DNA of 64,000 nucleotides from Cryobacterium mannosilyticum (GTDB lineage: Bacteria; Actinomycetota; Actinomycetes; Actinomycetales; Microbacteriaceae): assembly GCF_004402705.1 (NCBI RefSeq), contig NZ_SOFM01000009.1, positions 62,001 to 126,000 on the forward strand, in the 5' to 3' direction. Position 1 is the stretch's first letter, and every line of letters begins with the position of its first letter. The notes under the pieces were generated by a model that ran no database searches, had not been told where the DNA came from, and saw only the letters and a list, made by a program, of their open reading frames with translations. Position numbers and translations under genes: made by a program. Of the stretch, positions 9,014 to 18,681 are shown piece after piece.

Positions 9014-10609
9014 ATGAGCCTGATCCGGCTGAACGACGTCAGCGTCCGCTTTGAAAACGCGCAGATCTTGCGCGAGGCGTTCTTCCGCCTCGAAACCGGC
9101 GACAGGGTCGGCCTGATCGGCAAGAATGGGTCGGGCAAGACGTCGATTCTGAAGCTGGTCCTCGGCCAGGTCCTTCCGGACACCGGCACCGTCAGCCTCG
9201 ACGCCGACATCAAGGTGGGCTACTTCTCCCAGTTCTCCGAGCTGAACGGCCAATCCACGATCCTCCAGGTGCTCGACGAGCTCTTCGCCCCGATCAAGGC
9301 CATCGAAGCCGAACTGGCGTCGATCGACGCGGCCATCGCCGCCGACCCGTCGGGCAGTGCGGAACTGGACCGGCTCATCCACCGCCAGGCAGAGCTGTTC
9401 GAGGACATGGACAGGCTCGACGGCTGGGACTACACCCGCCGCATCGACACCGCACTGACCACCTTGGGCTTCGACGAGGCCCACCGGGTCTGCTCGATCG
9501 ACGAGCTGTCGGGCGGGTGGCGCAACCGCGCCGCCCTGGCCAAGATCCTGCTCGAAGGCCCCGACGTCCTCCTGTTGGACGAGCCCACCAACTACCTCGA
9601 CGTGGCCGGTGTCGAATGGCTGGAAGCCTGGTTCCGCACCTTCCGGGGCGCCGCGATCATCGTCTCCCACGACCGCAGGTTCCTCGACGCCGTCGTCACC
9701 CGGATCATCGAGGTCGAGAACTTCCACCTGCACGAGTACCCGGGCAACTTCGGCGAGTATGTGGTGCAGAAACAGTTCAGGCTCAAGAACCTGGAACAGC
9801 AATTCGTGCACGAATCAGAACTGCTCGCCTTCGAAGCGGAGGGGATCGCCGACCGCCGGGAGGCCGCGAAGGCTGCCACCCGGGACCTCGGAAACCAGCT
9901 GGCAAAGATCAAGAAGGCCCGCACGCCGCGACCCGTCGACCAGATCATCACCGAGATCTACGGTGGCCTGCACGTGAAGGATGTCCTCTGCCGGGTCGAA
10001 TCGCTCGGCAAGTCCTACGGCGACAAGGTGCTCTTCCAGGGGCTCAGCTTCGAGATCAGGCGGGGCAACCGGATCGTGGTCCTCGGCGCCAACGGCAGCG
10101 GGAAGACCACCCTGCTCCGGGTGCTCACGGGCGAGGAACGGGCCGACTCCGGCGAGGTAGCCTGGGCGAGCGGGACCGCCGTGGTGTCCTACAACCAGGT
10201 CCTCGCCGAACTCGACGACACCGACACGGTCACCCACGCCGTCAACGCGATGCCCGGCAGCCTGGCCTTCACGGCGACCCGGAAGTCCGTCGGCCGGTTC
10301 CTGTCGATGTTCCAGTTCTCTGAGGCCGACCTCAAGCAGAAGATCGGCAACCTGTCCGGCGGCCAGCGTGCGCGCGTCGCGATGGCGCAGTGCCTGCTCT
10401 CCGGCGCATCCGTGCTGCTGCTGGACGAACCGACCAACCACCTCGACATGTCCAGCACCCAGGTGATGGAGCGGGCGCTGCTGCACTTCCCCGGCGCCGT
10501 GGTCGTGGTCAGCCACGACCGCTTCTTCAGCGACAAGATCGCCAACCGGCACCTCGTCTTCGGCGGCGACACCGCGGCGCCCGGTGAGATCGAGGTGCGC
10601 GCGGCCTGA
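9014..10609 (+). CDS. ABC-F family ATP-binding protein
   Basis: A soluble 531-residue protein with two nucleotide-binding domains and no membrane spans. The Walker A motifs are G-K-N-G-S-G-K-T-S and G-A-N-G-S-G-K-T-T. The signatures are L-S-G-G-W-R-N and L-S-G-G-Q-R-A, and both Walker B motifs end in D-E-P-T-N. ABC-F proteins act on ribosomes, and some confer resistance to ribosome-targeting antibiotics. This one differs from EttA encoded at 60449. GAGAGG at 9003-9008 is the likely ribosome binding site. The substrate or physiological role is unknown. Confidence 0.9.
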   Translation: MSLIRLNDVSVRFENAQILREAFFRLETGDRVGLIGKNGSGKTSILKLVLGQVLPDTGTVSLDADIKVGYFSQFSELNGQSTILQVLDELFAPIKAIEAELASIDAAIAADPSGSAELDRLIHRQAELFEDMDRLDGWDYTRRIDTALTTLGFDEAHRVCSIDELSGGWRNRAALAKILLEGPDVLLLDEPTNYLDVAGVEWLEAWFRTFRGAAIIVSHDRRFLDAVVTRIIEVENFHLHEYPGNFGEYVVQKQFRLKNLEQQFVHESELLAFEAEGIADRREAAKAATRDLGNQLAKIKKARTPRPVDQIITEIYGGLHVKDVLCRVESLGKSYGDKVLFQGLSFEIRRGNRIVVLGANGSGKTTLLRVLTGEERADSGEVAWASGTAVVSYNQVLAELDDTDTVTHAVNAMPGSLAFTATRKSVGRFLSMFQFSEADLKQKIGNLSGGQRARVAMAQCLLSGASVLLLDEPTNHLDMSSTQVMERALLHFPGAVVVVSHDRFFSDKIANRHLVFGGDTAAPGEIEVRAA

Positions 10610-10648
10610 TGGTGGCCGGGTCGCGTCGTGCGGCCTACGCTAGCGGTC

Positions 10649-11227
10649 ATGGGAGCCAATGCCGACAAGCCGATCCTGCTCTTCGAGACGGTGGCCGACT
10701 GGGAAGCGTGGTTGGAGCAGAATGCCGGCCATGACGGAGTGAGACTCCAATTGCGCAAGAAGAAATCCGTCGTACCCGGGATCACCTATCCGCTGGCGTT
10801 GGAGAGCGCGCTCTGCTTCGGCTGGATCGACGGGCAGGCCGGGTCTCTCGACGACGACTACCATCTGCAGGTCTTCACCCCGCGGCGCGCCCGCAGCGTG
10901 TGGTCGCAGCGCAACCAGGGCCTGGTCGCCGCGCTCATCGCGGACGGGCGGATGCGCCCCGCCGGCCACGCGGAGATCGACCGGGCCAGGGCGGACGGCC
11001 GGTGGGAGGTGGCTTACCGCCAGAAGGACAGCCCGGTGCCCGAGGACCTCCGGGTGGCCCTCGACGCCAACCCTGCCGCCTCGTCGGCGTTCGCGACACT
11101 GGACTCCCAGAACCGGTTCGCGATCCTGTTCCGCATCAACGCTGTGAAAAGAGCCCAGACCCGCGCCGCGAAGATCGCGGGCTACGTGGAGATGCTCGCG
11201 GACGGCCGCGCGATCTACCCGCGATGA
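10649..11227 (+). CDS. YdeI/OmpD-associated family protein
   Basis: The 192-residue protein carries YdeI-type segments: W-L-E-Q-N-A then G-V-R-L-Q-L-R-K-K, the motif C-F-G-W-I-D-G-Q, and R-S-V-W-S-Q-R-N. The family is widespread and linked to bacteriocin or antimicrobial-peptide tolerance in some species; the biochemical role is not established. I chose ATG 10649 over a GTG at 10628, which would add seven poorly conserved residues. The gene lies 40 bases after the ABC-F gene and may be cotranscribed. Confidence 0.82.
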   Translation: MGANADKPILLFETVADWEAWLEQNAGHDGVRLQLRKKKSVVPGITYPLALESALCFGWIDGQAGSLDDDYHLQVFTPRRARSVWSQRNQGLVAALIADGRMRPAGHAEIDRARADGRWEVAYRQKDSPVPEDLRVALDANPAASSAFATLDSQNRFAILFRINAVKRAQTRAAKIAGYVEMLADGRAIYPR

Positions 11228-11246
11228 GCCTCCGGCGAACGGATGC

Positions 11247-12839
11247 CTAAGGAGCCAGGTCGCGCCGGCGGAACGCCGTCGTTCCCGCGGCCAGGAACGC
11301 GACCGCGACCACCGTGAGCCAGAGCAGGCCGTCGAGGTTCGGATCGGGCCCTGGGAGGAGCGGCGAGTGCGCGAACGGGCTGAGGTCGATGACCATTTGG
11401 GGCACGCCCCACAGTGTGCCGAACTCGCCGGCCAGGATGAACGCGATGTAGGCGACCCAGGCGCCCGCGGTGGCCCGGGGCCAGAGGCCCCAGATGAGGA
11501 TGGCCAGTCCCACCACGACCCACGCGGCCGGGATCCTCGCGATCGCCGCGATCGTGACCCGGGCGATCTGGCTCGGATCATCCACGGCGAGGGCATGACC
11601 GGCGCCCGTTCCGGCACCGGCGATGATCAGCAGCCAGGCGACACCGGCGAGGGCCAGCCCGCCGTGAGCGGCGAGCATCCGGACCCGCCCGACCGACGTC
11701 GCGAGGAGCGCCTCCGCGTGCCCCGCGGCTTCCTCGCCCCGGAGCCGGGACACCGCGACGATGCCGTAGGCGGCGACGAAGGTGCCGAACAGCCCGATCT
11801 CGGCGGCGAGGAAGGCATCCGTCAGACCCTGCTTGCCGCCGAGCTGTTCGATGATCGCCTTCATACCGGGGGAGTTGAGAAGCTCGGCAACCGTGTGCGC
11901 GATCGTGCCGAGAACCGGGCCCAGGATGGCCAGTGCGATGGTCCACGCCAGCAGCGTGGGGGCCTGCAGGCGCCAGGCCAGGCCGAGCGGCGTCCCCAGC
12001 CGGCCCGCTGCAGGACCGGAGCGCTCGGTGATCATCCCGCTGCCGAGGTCCCGGCGACGACGCAGGAGGAACGCCGCGGCCGCGGTCACCGCCGTGGCGG
12101 CCAGGGGCAGTGCCAGGACGCCCCAGTGGTCACCCGCGAACGCCCTGATCTGCTGATTCCACCCGATCGGCGACAGCCAGGACAGCCAGCCTGGTCCGGC
12201 TTCGGAGAGGTCACCGACCGCCCGGAGCATATAGGCGGCCCCGATCCCCGCCAGGGCCAGCCCGCTGGCGGCTCGTGCGCCCGTGGTGACCTGCGCGGTC
12301 GCTGCGGCCAGGCCGGCGAAACAGGCCCCCGTGACCGCCCAGCCGGCGCCGAACGCCACCGAACCGGCCGCAGGCAGGCCCGCGGCGAGGAGCCCCGCGG
12401 CGGTGGCCGCCCCGATTGCCGCGCTGGCCCCGATGGCGACGATCAACGCCGCGGCGAGCGGGGCCGAGCGCCCGACCACGCCGGCGCCGACAAGCTCGAG
12501 CCGTCCCGACTCCTCCTCGGCGCGGGTGTGCCGGATCACGACGACCACCATCAGGATCGCCACGGCCACCGCACCGAAGACGGCGGGTTTGAACATGGCC
12601 AGCGCGCCGAGCGAGGCGGGATCGTAGATCCGCCCGTACATGGCCACGATCGCGGCGGACGCGTTGACCGCCCCGGCCGCCTCGATCCGGGACGCCGGAT
12701 CGGGGTACAGGCCCGCGGTCGCCGACGCGGACGAGGCGGCGATCCCGGCGAATCCGAGAACGGACCCGAGCAGCAGCCAGCGGTCCCGGCGCAGTGCCAG
12801 ACGAAGCAGGCTGCCCGTGCCCCGCAGCTGGCTGCTCAC
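11247..12839 (-). CDS. ABC-2 type exporter permease, 530 aa
   Basis: Polytopic membrane protein with about twelve hydrophobic segments, the layout of a duplicated six-helix ABC-2 permease. GTG at 12837-12839 overlaps the ATPase stop (GTGA), so the two are coupled as an exporter operon. The frame is open for 298 more codons upstream, but that region is the shadow of the ATPase gene. The fold and Ala-rich composition resemble tetronasin/polyketide-type efflux permeases of actinobacteria. The exported substrate is unknown. Confidence 0.87.
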   Translation of the reverse strand: MSSQLRGTGSLLRLALRRDRWLLLGSVLGFAGIAASSASATAGLYPDPASRIEAAGAVNASAAIVAMYGRIYDPASLGALAMFKPAVFGAVAVAILMVVVVIRHTRAEEESGRLELVGAGVVGRSAPLAAALIVAIGASAAIGAATAAGLLAAGLPAAGSVAFGAGWAVTGACFAGLAAATAQVTTGARAASGLALAGIGAAYMLRAVGDLSEAGPGWLSWLSPIGWNQQIRAFAGDHWGVLALPLAATAVTAAAAFLLRRRRDLGSGMITERSGPAAGRLGTPLGLAWRLQAPTLLAWTIALAILGPVLGTIAHTVAELLNSPGMKAIIEQLGGKQGLTDAFLAAEIGLFGTFVAAYGIVAVSRLRGEEAAGHAEALLATSVGRVRMLAAHGGLALAGVAWLLIIAGAGTGAGHALAVDDPSQIARVTIAAIARIPAAWVVVGLAILIWGLWPRATAGAWVAYIAFILAGEFGTLWGVPQMVIDLSPFAHSPLLPGPDPNLDGLLWLTVVAVAFLAAGTTAFRRRDLAP

Positions 12840-13726
12840 CTCCGTACGCTCTCGTAGTGGCGCAGGAACAGCTCCTCCAGGGTCGGCGGGCTGCTCGTCA
12901 GCGAGCTGACCCCTGCCGCGCTGAGCGCGGCGAGCAGCCCGGGGAGTCCGGCCGTTTCCACGCTCGCCGTGATGCGGTTGCCGGTCACCACCACCTCGTG
13001 CACGCCGGGCATCGCGGCGAGACCGGCCGGCACCGCCGGCACCTCGGCCTGGATCACCGTGCGGGTCAGGTGCCGCATGGCGGCGATGGATCCGGTCTCC
13101 ACGACGGCGCCATTTCGGATGATGCTGACCCGGTCGCACAACGCCTCGACCTCGGCCAGGATGTGGCTGCTCAGCAGCACCGTGCGCCCGGCGGTGCGCA
13201 ACTCCTGCACGCAGGAACGGAAGGTGGCCTCCATCAGCGGGTCCAGGCCGGAGGTCGGTTCGTCCAGGAGCAACAGCTCGACGTCGCTGGCCAATGCGGC
13301 GATCAACGCCACCTTCTGCCGGTTGCCCTTCGAGTAGGTGCGGCACTTCTTGGTGGGATCCAGCTGAAACCTCTCCAACAGGTCGGCGCGCCGCACCGGG
13401 TTGAGTCCGCCGCGCAACCGGCCGAGCAGATCGATGACCTCTCCGCCGGACAGAGACGGCCAGAGCGTCACATCCCCGGGCACATAGGCCAGGCGGCGGT
13501 GCAGGTCGACCGCGTCGGACCACGGGTCGCCCCCGAGCAACGCCACCTCTCCGGAGTCGGCCCGGAGAAGCCCCAGCAGGATGCGCAGGGTCGTCGTCTT
13601 CCCCGAACCGTTCGGTCCCAGGAAGCCGTGAACCTCGCCGACCTCCACAGCCAGGTCGAGGCGATCCAGGGCCCTGACCTTGCCGAAACTCTTCGTCAGG
13701 CCCCGCACACTGATGGCTTCGCTCAT
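12836..13726 (-). CDS. ABC transporter ATP-binding protein, drug-exporter type
   Basis: The 296-residue ATPase partner of the downstream permease. Walker A is G-P-N-G-S-G-K-T-T near residue 40, the signature is Y-S-K-G-N-R-Q-K (a degenerate form common in ABC-2 exporters), and Walker B reads E-L-L-L-L-D-E-P-T-S-G-L-D. A C-terminal extension of about 90 residues follows, as in DrrA/TnrB-type exporters. The promoter is in 13727-13875, shared divergently with the polyamine operon. Confidence 0.92.
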   Translation of the reverse strand: MSEAISVRGLTKSFGKVRALDRLDLAVEVGEVHGFLGPNGSGKTTTLRILLGLLRADSGEVALLGGDPWSDAVDLHRRLAYVPGDVTLWPSLSGGEVIDLLGRLRGGLNPVRRADLLERFQLDPTKKCRTYSKGNRQKVALIAALASDVELLLLDEPTSGLDPLMEATFRSCVQELRTAGRTVLLSSHILAEVEALCDRVSIIRNGAVVETGSIAAMRHLTRTVIQAEVPAVPAGLAAMPGVHEVVVTGNRITASVETAGLPGLLAALSAAGVSSLTSSPPTLEELFLRHYESVRR

Positions 13727-13875
13727 ATTTCACACCCTACTCAGCCTGACGGGCGCGGACGAGAGGGGCCATGATGGCGGCGAAGCGCATTGTGACCCGA
13801 CCGCAACATCGGAAACCGGACGAAGTTACATCCGCTTCCATATGATTTAGCGACAAGGACGAGCGAGGAGGCCCC

Positions 13876-14958
13876 GTGGCTGCTGACCGACCAGCGATCC
13901 GGTTGACCGGGTTGACCAAGACGTTCGGCGCGGTCAACGCCGTCGACGGGGTCGACCTCGACATCGCGGAGGGGGAGTTCTTCTCCATGCTCGGGCCGTC
14001 CGGCTCGGGCAAGACGACCGTGCTCCGCCTGATCGCCGGATTCGAACAGCCCACCAGCGGCACGGTGTCCCTCTTCGGCCAGGACGTCACGGAGCGCGCG
14101 CCATTCGACCGTGACGTCAACACGGTCTTCCAGGACTACGCCCTCTTCCCGCACATGAGCGTGCTCGACAACGTCGCCTACGGACTCCGGGTGCGCGGGA
14201 TGCCGAGACGCGAACGGCACGCACTGGCCAGGGAAGCGCTCGCCACCGTGCGCCTCGAGGGTTACGGCGACCGTAAACCAGGTCAGTTGTCCGGCGGCCA
14301 GCGCCAACGGGTCGCCCTCGCCAGGGCGACGGTGGTGCGCCCCAAGGCGCTGCTCCTCGACGAGCCGCTCGGTGCCCTCGACCTCAAACTCCGGGAACAG
14401 ATGCAGGTCGAGCTCAAGGAACTGCAGCGCGAACTCGGGATCACCTTCATCTTCGTCACGCACGACCAGGAGGAAGCCCTCACCCTCAGCGACCGGATCG
14501 CGGTCTTCAACGAGGGCCGGATCGAGCAACTCGGCAGTCCGGCCGAGATCTACGACAAACCGGTCTCACCGTTCGTCGCCGCGTTCGTCGGCACCTCCAA
14601 CATCCTCGACGACACCCTGTCCAGGCTGGTGCTCGGGCGCGGCGGCATCCACTCCGTGCGGCCGGAGAAGATGAGCATCGGCCGCGAGGGCACCGCCATC
14701 CACACCGACCGCGAGGCGGCGGGCGTCCTCGCCGAGGTCATCTACGTGGGCAGCAGCACCCGCCTGATCGTCGACCTCGACATCGGCACGCGCGTCACCG
14801 TGCTCGAACAGAACGACGCCGACCGGGTCGGCGAAGACGAACGCGGATCCCGGGTGCAGGTGGGCTGGGACGAACGCGACACGGTGGCCCTGGCCGCCGG
14901 CCCGGTTGCCTCCGACGACCTTCCCCCGCTCACCAGACCAGAACCTGCAACACGCTAA
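13876..14958 (+). CDS. potA: Spermidine/putrescine-type ABC transporter ATP-binding protein
   Basis: First gene of a four-gene polyamine-type importer. Walker A is G-P-S-G-S-G-K-T-T, the signature is L-S-G-G-Q-R-Q-R, and Walker B ends L-L-L-D-E-P-L-G-A-L-D. A C-terminal TOBE-like region starts near residue 250. GTG is the start codon, with GAGGAGG just upstream. PotA supplies ATP hydrolysis for the PotB-PotC channel. Specificity for spermidine or putrescine is inferred from operon composition. Confidence 0.9.
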   Translation: MAADRPAIRLTGLTKTFGAVNAVDGVDLDIAEGEFFSMLGPSGSGKTTVLRLIAGFEQPTSGTVSLFGQDVTERAPFDRDVNTVFQDYALFPHMSVLDNVAYGLRVRGMPRRERHALAREALATVRLEGYGDRKPGQLSGGQRQRVALARATVVRPKALLLDEPLGALDLKLREQMQVELKELQRELGITFIFVTHDQEEALTLSDRIAVFNEGRIEQLGSPAEIYDKPVSPFVAAFVGTSNILDDTLSRLVLGRGGIHSVRPEKMSIGREGTAIHTDREAAGVLAEVIYVGSSTRLIVDLDIGTRVTVLEQNDADRVGEDERGSRVQVGWDERDTVALAAGPVASDDLPPLTRPEPATR

Positions 14959-14975
14959 CTCGAATGGAGACCGCA

Positions 14976-16178
14976 ATGAATCGCTCTACTCCCCGTCGTC
15001 GCACGAAGACGTCGGCCACCCTCGCCGGGCTGGCCATCCTCTCCGTCGCCCTCCTGACCGCCTGCGGCACGACCTCGGCCGGCAACGGCGGAAGCACGGG
15101 GGCCAAGGCCCCGACGAAACTCGGCACCAACGAAGGGGCGGTGTCGATCCTCGCCTGGCCGGGCTACGTGGAGGACGGCAGCAACGACCCGGCCGTCGAC
15201 TGGGTCAGCGCCTTCCAGGACGAGACCGGGTGCAAGGTCACCAGCAAGACCTACGGCACCTCGGACGAGGCGTTCAACCTGATGAAGACCGGCGACTACG
15301 ACGTGGTCGCGGCATCCGGCGACGCCTCGCTTCGTCTCGTCGCGGCCGGCGACGTCGCCCCCGTGAACACCGACCTGATCCCCAACTACGCCGGCGTCTA
15401 CGACTTCCTCAAACTGCAGGCCTGGAACAGCGTCGACGGCGTCTCCTACGGGGTGCCGCACGGCTACGGGGCGAATCTGCTCATGTACACAACGGACGCC
15501 GTGACCCCGGCGCCCACGTCCTGGGACGTCGTGTTCGACAAGTCCTCGGCCTACAAAGGCAAGGTCACCGCCTACGACTCGCCGATCTACATCGCGGATG
15601 CCGCCATGTACCTGATGAGCCACCAGCCCGACCTCGGCATCAAGAACCCCTACGCCCTCGACGAGAAGCAGCTGGCCGCGGCCGTGGACCTCCTCAAGGT
15701 GCAGCGCCCGAACATCGGCGAGTACTGGTCGGACTACCTCAAGTCGATCCAGGCATTCGAGACCGGGGACACCGTCGTCGGCACGACCTGGCAGGTCATC
15801 CGCAACTCCCTGGCCCCGGGCACCAAGGCGGAAGTCGTCGTGCCCTCCGAGGGAGTCACCGGTTGGTCGGACACCTGGATGGTCGCGGCGAAGGCGAAGA
15901 ACCCGAACTGCGCGTACGCCTGGCTGAACTACATCAGCAGTCCGAAGGCCAACGCCCAGGCCACCGAGTACTTCGGCGAGGCACCCTCCAACCAGAAGGC
16001 CTGCGACTTCATGTCCAACCCTGACCAGTGCTCGCTCTTCCACGCCGGCGACGCCGACTACGCGTCGAAGATCTGGTATTGGACCACCCCGATCGCCACC
16101 TGCGTCGACGGCCGCACCGACGTGAAGTGCACCGACTACGCCGCCTGGACCACCGCCTGGCAGGAGATCAAGGGCTGA
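14976..16178 (+). CDS. potD: Polyamine-type ABC transporter substrate-binding lipoprotein
   Basis: A 400-residue extracellular binding protein. The N-terminus is basic (R-R-R-T-K) followed by a hydrophobic stretch ending in the lipobox L-L-T-A-C near residue 30. The mature part has PotD-like features such as L-A-W-P-G-Y-V-E-D-G and V-P-H-G-Y-G-A-N. I start at ATG 14976 because GGAG lies six bases upstream; a frame-matched ATG at 14964 lacks a site. It lies between potA and the two permeases and delivers ligand to them. Confidence 0.9.
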   Translation: MNRSTPRRRTKTSATLAGLAILSVALLTACGTTSAGNGGSTGAKAPTKLGTNEGAVSILAWPGYVEDGSNDPAVDWVSAFQDETGCKVTSKTYGTSDEAFNLMKTGDYDVVAASGDASLRLVAAGDVAPVNTDLIPNYAGVYDFLKLQAWNSVDGVSYGVPHGYGANLLMYTTDAVTPAPTSWDVVFDKSSAYKGKVTAYDSPIYIADAAMYLMSHQPDLGIKNPYALDEKQLAAAVDLLKVQRPNIGEYWSDYLKSIQAFETGDTVVGTTWQVIRNSLAPGTKAEVVVPSEGVTGWSDTWMVAAKAKNPNCAYAWLNYISSPKANAQATEYFGEAPSNQKACDFMSNPDQCSLFHAGDADYASKIWYWTTPIATCVDGRTDVKCTDYAAWTTAWQEIKG

Positions 16179-16231
16179 CGCGCGGGCCATCCACCCTCCG
16201 TTTGAGCCGCGTCCGGCGAGAGAAAGACACC

Positions 16232-17158
16232 ATGACCGTTGACACTCCGACCCGGCCCGCCGGCCGGCCGATCGTTCCCGCCCCGCGGGACACGGTCGCC
16301 CGGCGGGGCTCGGTCTTCCTGAGCAGGCATCCGAGGCTGCGCCTGTCGCTGCTGCTGTCGGCGCCGATGTTCTGGCTGGGCCTGGTCTACATCGCGGCCC
16401 TGGCTGCCCTGTTGATCACCGCGCTCTGGACGGTCGACACCTTCACCGGCACAATCTCGCAGACCTGGACTCTCGACAACATCGTCGCGGTGCTCACCGG
16501 GTCGCTCTACCAAACGGTCACCCTCCGTACGCTCGGGGTGGCCCTGATGGTGACCCTCGTCGACATCCTGATCGCCCTGCCGATCGCGTTCTACATGGCC
16601 AAGGTGGCCAGCGCCCGACTGCAACGGGTGCTCGTGATCGCGGTGCTGATGCCGCTCTGGGCGAGCTATCTCGTCAAGGCCTACGCCTGGCGCTCCGTGC
16701 TCTCCCGGGACGGGATCTTCGAATGGCTGGCGGCGCCGTTCGGCGGTCACACCCCGGGCTACGGCCTGCCCGCGACCATCATCACGCTGTCCTACCTGTG
16801 GCTGCCGTACGTGATCCTCCCCATCTACGCGGGGCTCGAGCGGGTGCCGGACTCGCTGCTGGAGGCATCCGGAGACCTGGGCGGCAAGACCTGGTCGACG
16901 CTGCGCCTCGTGGTGCTGCCGATGATCTGGCCGGCCATCATCGCCGGCTCGATCTTCAGCTTCAGCTTGTCGCTCGGCGACTACATCACGGTGAACATCG
17001 TCGGCGGGGCCAACCAGATGCTCGGAAACCTCGTCTACACGAACGTCGGCGCGGCCAACAACCTGCCGCTCGCCGCGGCCATCGCGTTGATCCCGATCGT
17101 GATCATCTTCGCCTACCTCGCCGCGGTACGCCGCACCGGTGCGCTGGAAAACCTGTAG
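16232..17158 (+). CDS. potB: Polyamine-type ABC transporter permease (PotB-like)
   Basis: The 308-residue inner-membrane permease has an N-terminal cytoplasmic tail of about 35 residues and six predicted spans. The permease EAA loop is visible around E-A-S-G-D-L-G-G-K-T-W-S-T near residue 212, which contacts PotA. The ATG at 16232 follows a GAGAGAAAGA site. The longer open frame upstream overlaps potD and is not credible. It pairs with the next gene. Confidence 0.9.
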   Translation: MTVDTPTRPAGRPIVPAPRDTVARRGSVFLSRHPRLRLSLLLSAPMFWLGLVYIAALAALLITALWTVDTFTGTISQTWTLDNIVAVLTGSLYQTVTLRTLGVALMVTLVDILIALPIAFYMAKVASARLQRVLVIAVLMPLWASYLVKAYAWRSVLSRDGIFEWLAAPFGGHTPGYGLPATIITLSYLWLPYVILPIYAGLERVPDSLLEASGDLGGKTWSTLRLVVLPMIWPAIIAGSIFSFSLSLGDYITVNIVGGANQMLGNLVYTNVGAANNLPLAAAIALIPIVIIFAYLAAVRRTGALENL

Positions 17159-17166
17159 GGGCCATC

Positions 17167-17967
17167 ATGAGACTGAGCCGCCCAGCCCGGGGCCTTCTGG
17201 CCGCGATCACGATCGTCGTGCTCGCGGCAATCTACCTGCCGCTTGTCGTGGTGCTCGTCAACTCGTTCAGCACGAGCACGAGCCTGACCTGGCCGCCGCC
17301 CGGCTTCACCCTGGAGTGGTGGGTGAAGGCCTTCGGCAACGCGGGCGCGCTCGATGCGGTGCTGACCAGCGTGCAGGTCGCGCTCGCCGCCACCGTGATC
17401 TCCCTGGTGCTCGGCACGCTGGCCTCCCTGGCCCTGCAGCGCTTCGAGTTCTTCGGGCGGGAGGCGGTGAGCCTGCTGGTGATCCTGCCGATCGCGCTGC
17501 CCGGCATCATCACCGGCATCGCGCTCAACAACGCGTTCCGCACGATCCTCGGCGTGCAACTCTCCATCGTCACCGTGATCGTCGCCCACGCCACGTTCTG
17601 CATCGTCACGGTGTTCAACAACGTGATCGCGCGCCTCCGCCGGCTCGGCACGAGCTACGAGGATGCGTCCGCCGATCTGGGCGCGGGGGTATGGACGACC
17701 TTCCGGCTGATCACGTTCCCCCAGCTGCGATCCGCGCTGTTCGCGGGTGGGCTGCTGGCGTTCGCCCTGTCCTTCGACGAGATCATCGTCACGACCTTCA
17801 CGGCAGGGTCGTCGGTGAAGACCCTGCCGCTCTGGATCCTCGACAACCTGTTCCGGCCGAACCAGGCCCCCGTGGTCAACGTGATCGCCGTCGTGCTCGT
17901 GCTGGTGTCGATCGTGCCGATCTACATCGCCCAGCGCATCGCCGGGGCTGAGAAGATCGCCCGGTAG
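17167..17967 (+). CDS. potC: Polyamine-type ABC transporter permease (PotC-like)
   Basis: Second permease of the importer, 266 residues with six predicted membrane spans. The EAA loop reads E-D-A-S-A-D-L-G-A-G-V-W near residue 168. It starts eight bases after potB and ends the operon. The convergent gap 17968-18001 contains a short hairpin, probably its terminator. Confidence 0.9.
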   Translation: MRLSRPARGLLAAITIVVLAAIYLPLVVVLVNSFSTSTSLTWPPPGFTLEWWVKAFGNAGALDAVLTSVQVALAATVISLVLGTLASLALQRFEFFGREAVSLLVILPIALPGIITGIALNNAFRTILGVQLSIVTVIVAHATFCIVTVFNNVIARLRRLGTSYEDASADLGAGVWTTFRLITFPQLRSALFAGGLLAFALSFDEIIVTTFTAGSSVKTLPLWILDNLFRPNQAPVVNVIAVVLVLVSIVPIYIAQRIAGAEKIAR

Positions 17968-17981
17968 GGCACCCGTCCGGT

Positions 17982-17998
17982 CGAGACCCCGAGTCTCG
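17982..17998. terminator. Short hairpin between convergent genes
   Basis: CGAGAC and GTCTCG form a 6-bp stem with a 5-base loop in the 34-base gap between potC and the convergent gene at 18002. No T-run follows on either strand, so this is only a candidate bidirectional terminator. Confidence 0.3.
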
Positions 17999-18001
17999 GC
18001 A

Positions 18002-18562
18002 CTAGACCCGCGCGTCCCGCCCGGTCAGGGCGAGCAGCCGCGACTGCAGCGGGGCATCCTCGGCGATCGGCACAGGGGAGGCGAAGAGGCCGCTGGCCTC
18101 CAGCGTGTCCCGCTGCGGCTCGAAGACCGTCCAGACGGCCTCGACGAGCGACCCGTCGAGCGTGTCGTCTGCGGTCGTCGCCCGGGCGAGGTCCCAGGTG
18201 TGGATGGCGACCTCGGAGACCTGCTCTCGCAGGTAGTCGAGTGCGGTCACGGTGTCATAGGACAGGGTCACAGGGGCGTCCAGCGGCGTCGCCCGCCACG
18301 CGGCGGTCGCTGCCTCCGAGTAGGTGCGCCATTCGGCGGCCAGGTCCGCACCCAGCGGAGCCAGCGCGCGGCGGGCCTCGAGCGGGGAGAGCCCGCTGAG
18401 CAGGGGCGGGATCCACTGTTGCTCGAGCACCACATGGCGCACGAGGTCCCGCACGGTCCAGTCGGCGTCGGGCGTGGCCTGGTCCCACTCGGTGATCCGG
18501 TCCATCCGGGCGGTGAACTCGTCGTGGGCCAATTTCTGCAGCGCAATCCAATCGTGCGTCAT
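18002..18562 (-). CDS. Maleylpyruvate isomerase/DinB-like four-helix protein
   Basis: A 186-residue protein resembling actinobacterial mycothiol-dependent maleylpyruvate isomerase N-terminal (DinB/MDMPI) proteins. D-A-D-W-T-V-R-D-L-V-R-H-V near residue 35 supplies a metal-binding histidine. A second histidine lies in V-A-I-H-T-W-D-L near residue 126. Such proteins are usually thiol-dependent metalloenzymes of unknown substrate. ATG at 18560-18562 is preceded by AAAGGAG, a strong ribosome binding site. It is divergent from dinB. Confidence 0.8.
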   Translation of the reverse strand: MTHDWIALQKLAHDEFTARMDRITEWDQATPDADWTVRDLVRHVVLEQQWIPPLLSGLSPLEARRALAPLGADLAAEWRTYSEAATAAWRATPLDAPVTLSYDTVTALDYLREQVSEVAIHTWDLARATTADDTLDGSLVEAVWTVFEPQRDTLEASGLFASPVPIAEDAPLQSRLLALTGRDARV

Positions 18563-18681
18563 GGGTGCTCCTTTCGTTGTCGAGTGCAACCGAGTTCGGC
18601 CCGCCCGCATTCCGGGAGACGACATCGGATGCCGGGAATCGGGTGGCGCGCGAAGGCCGCCGAGTGGGTTAGGGTCGCTCC

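Noticed and set aside
12840..13733. Upstream extension of the ABC-2 permease frame into the ATPase gene.
   Set aside because: The stretch is antiphase shadow of the ATPase. The GTGA overlap at 12836-12839 gives the real start.
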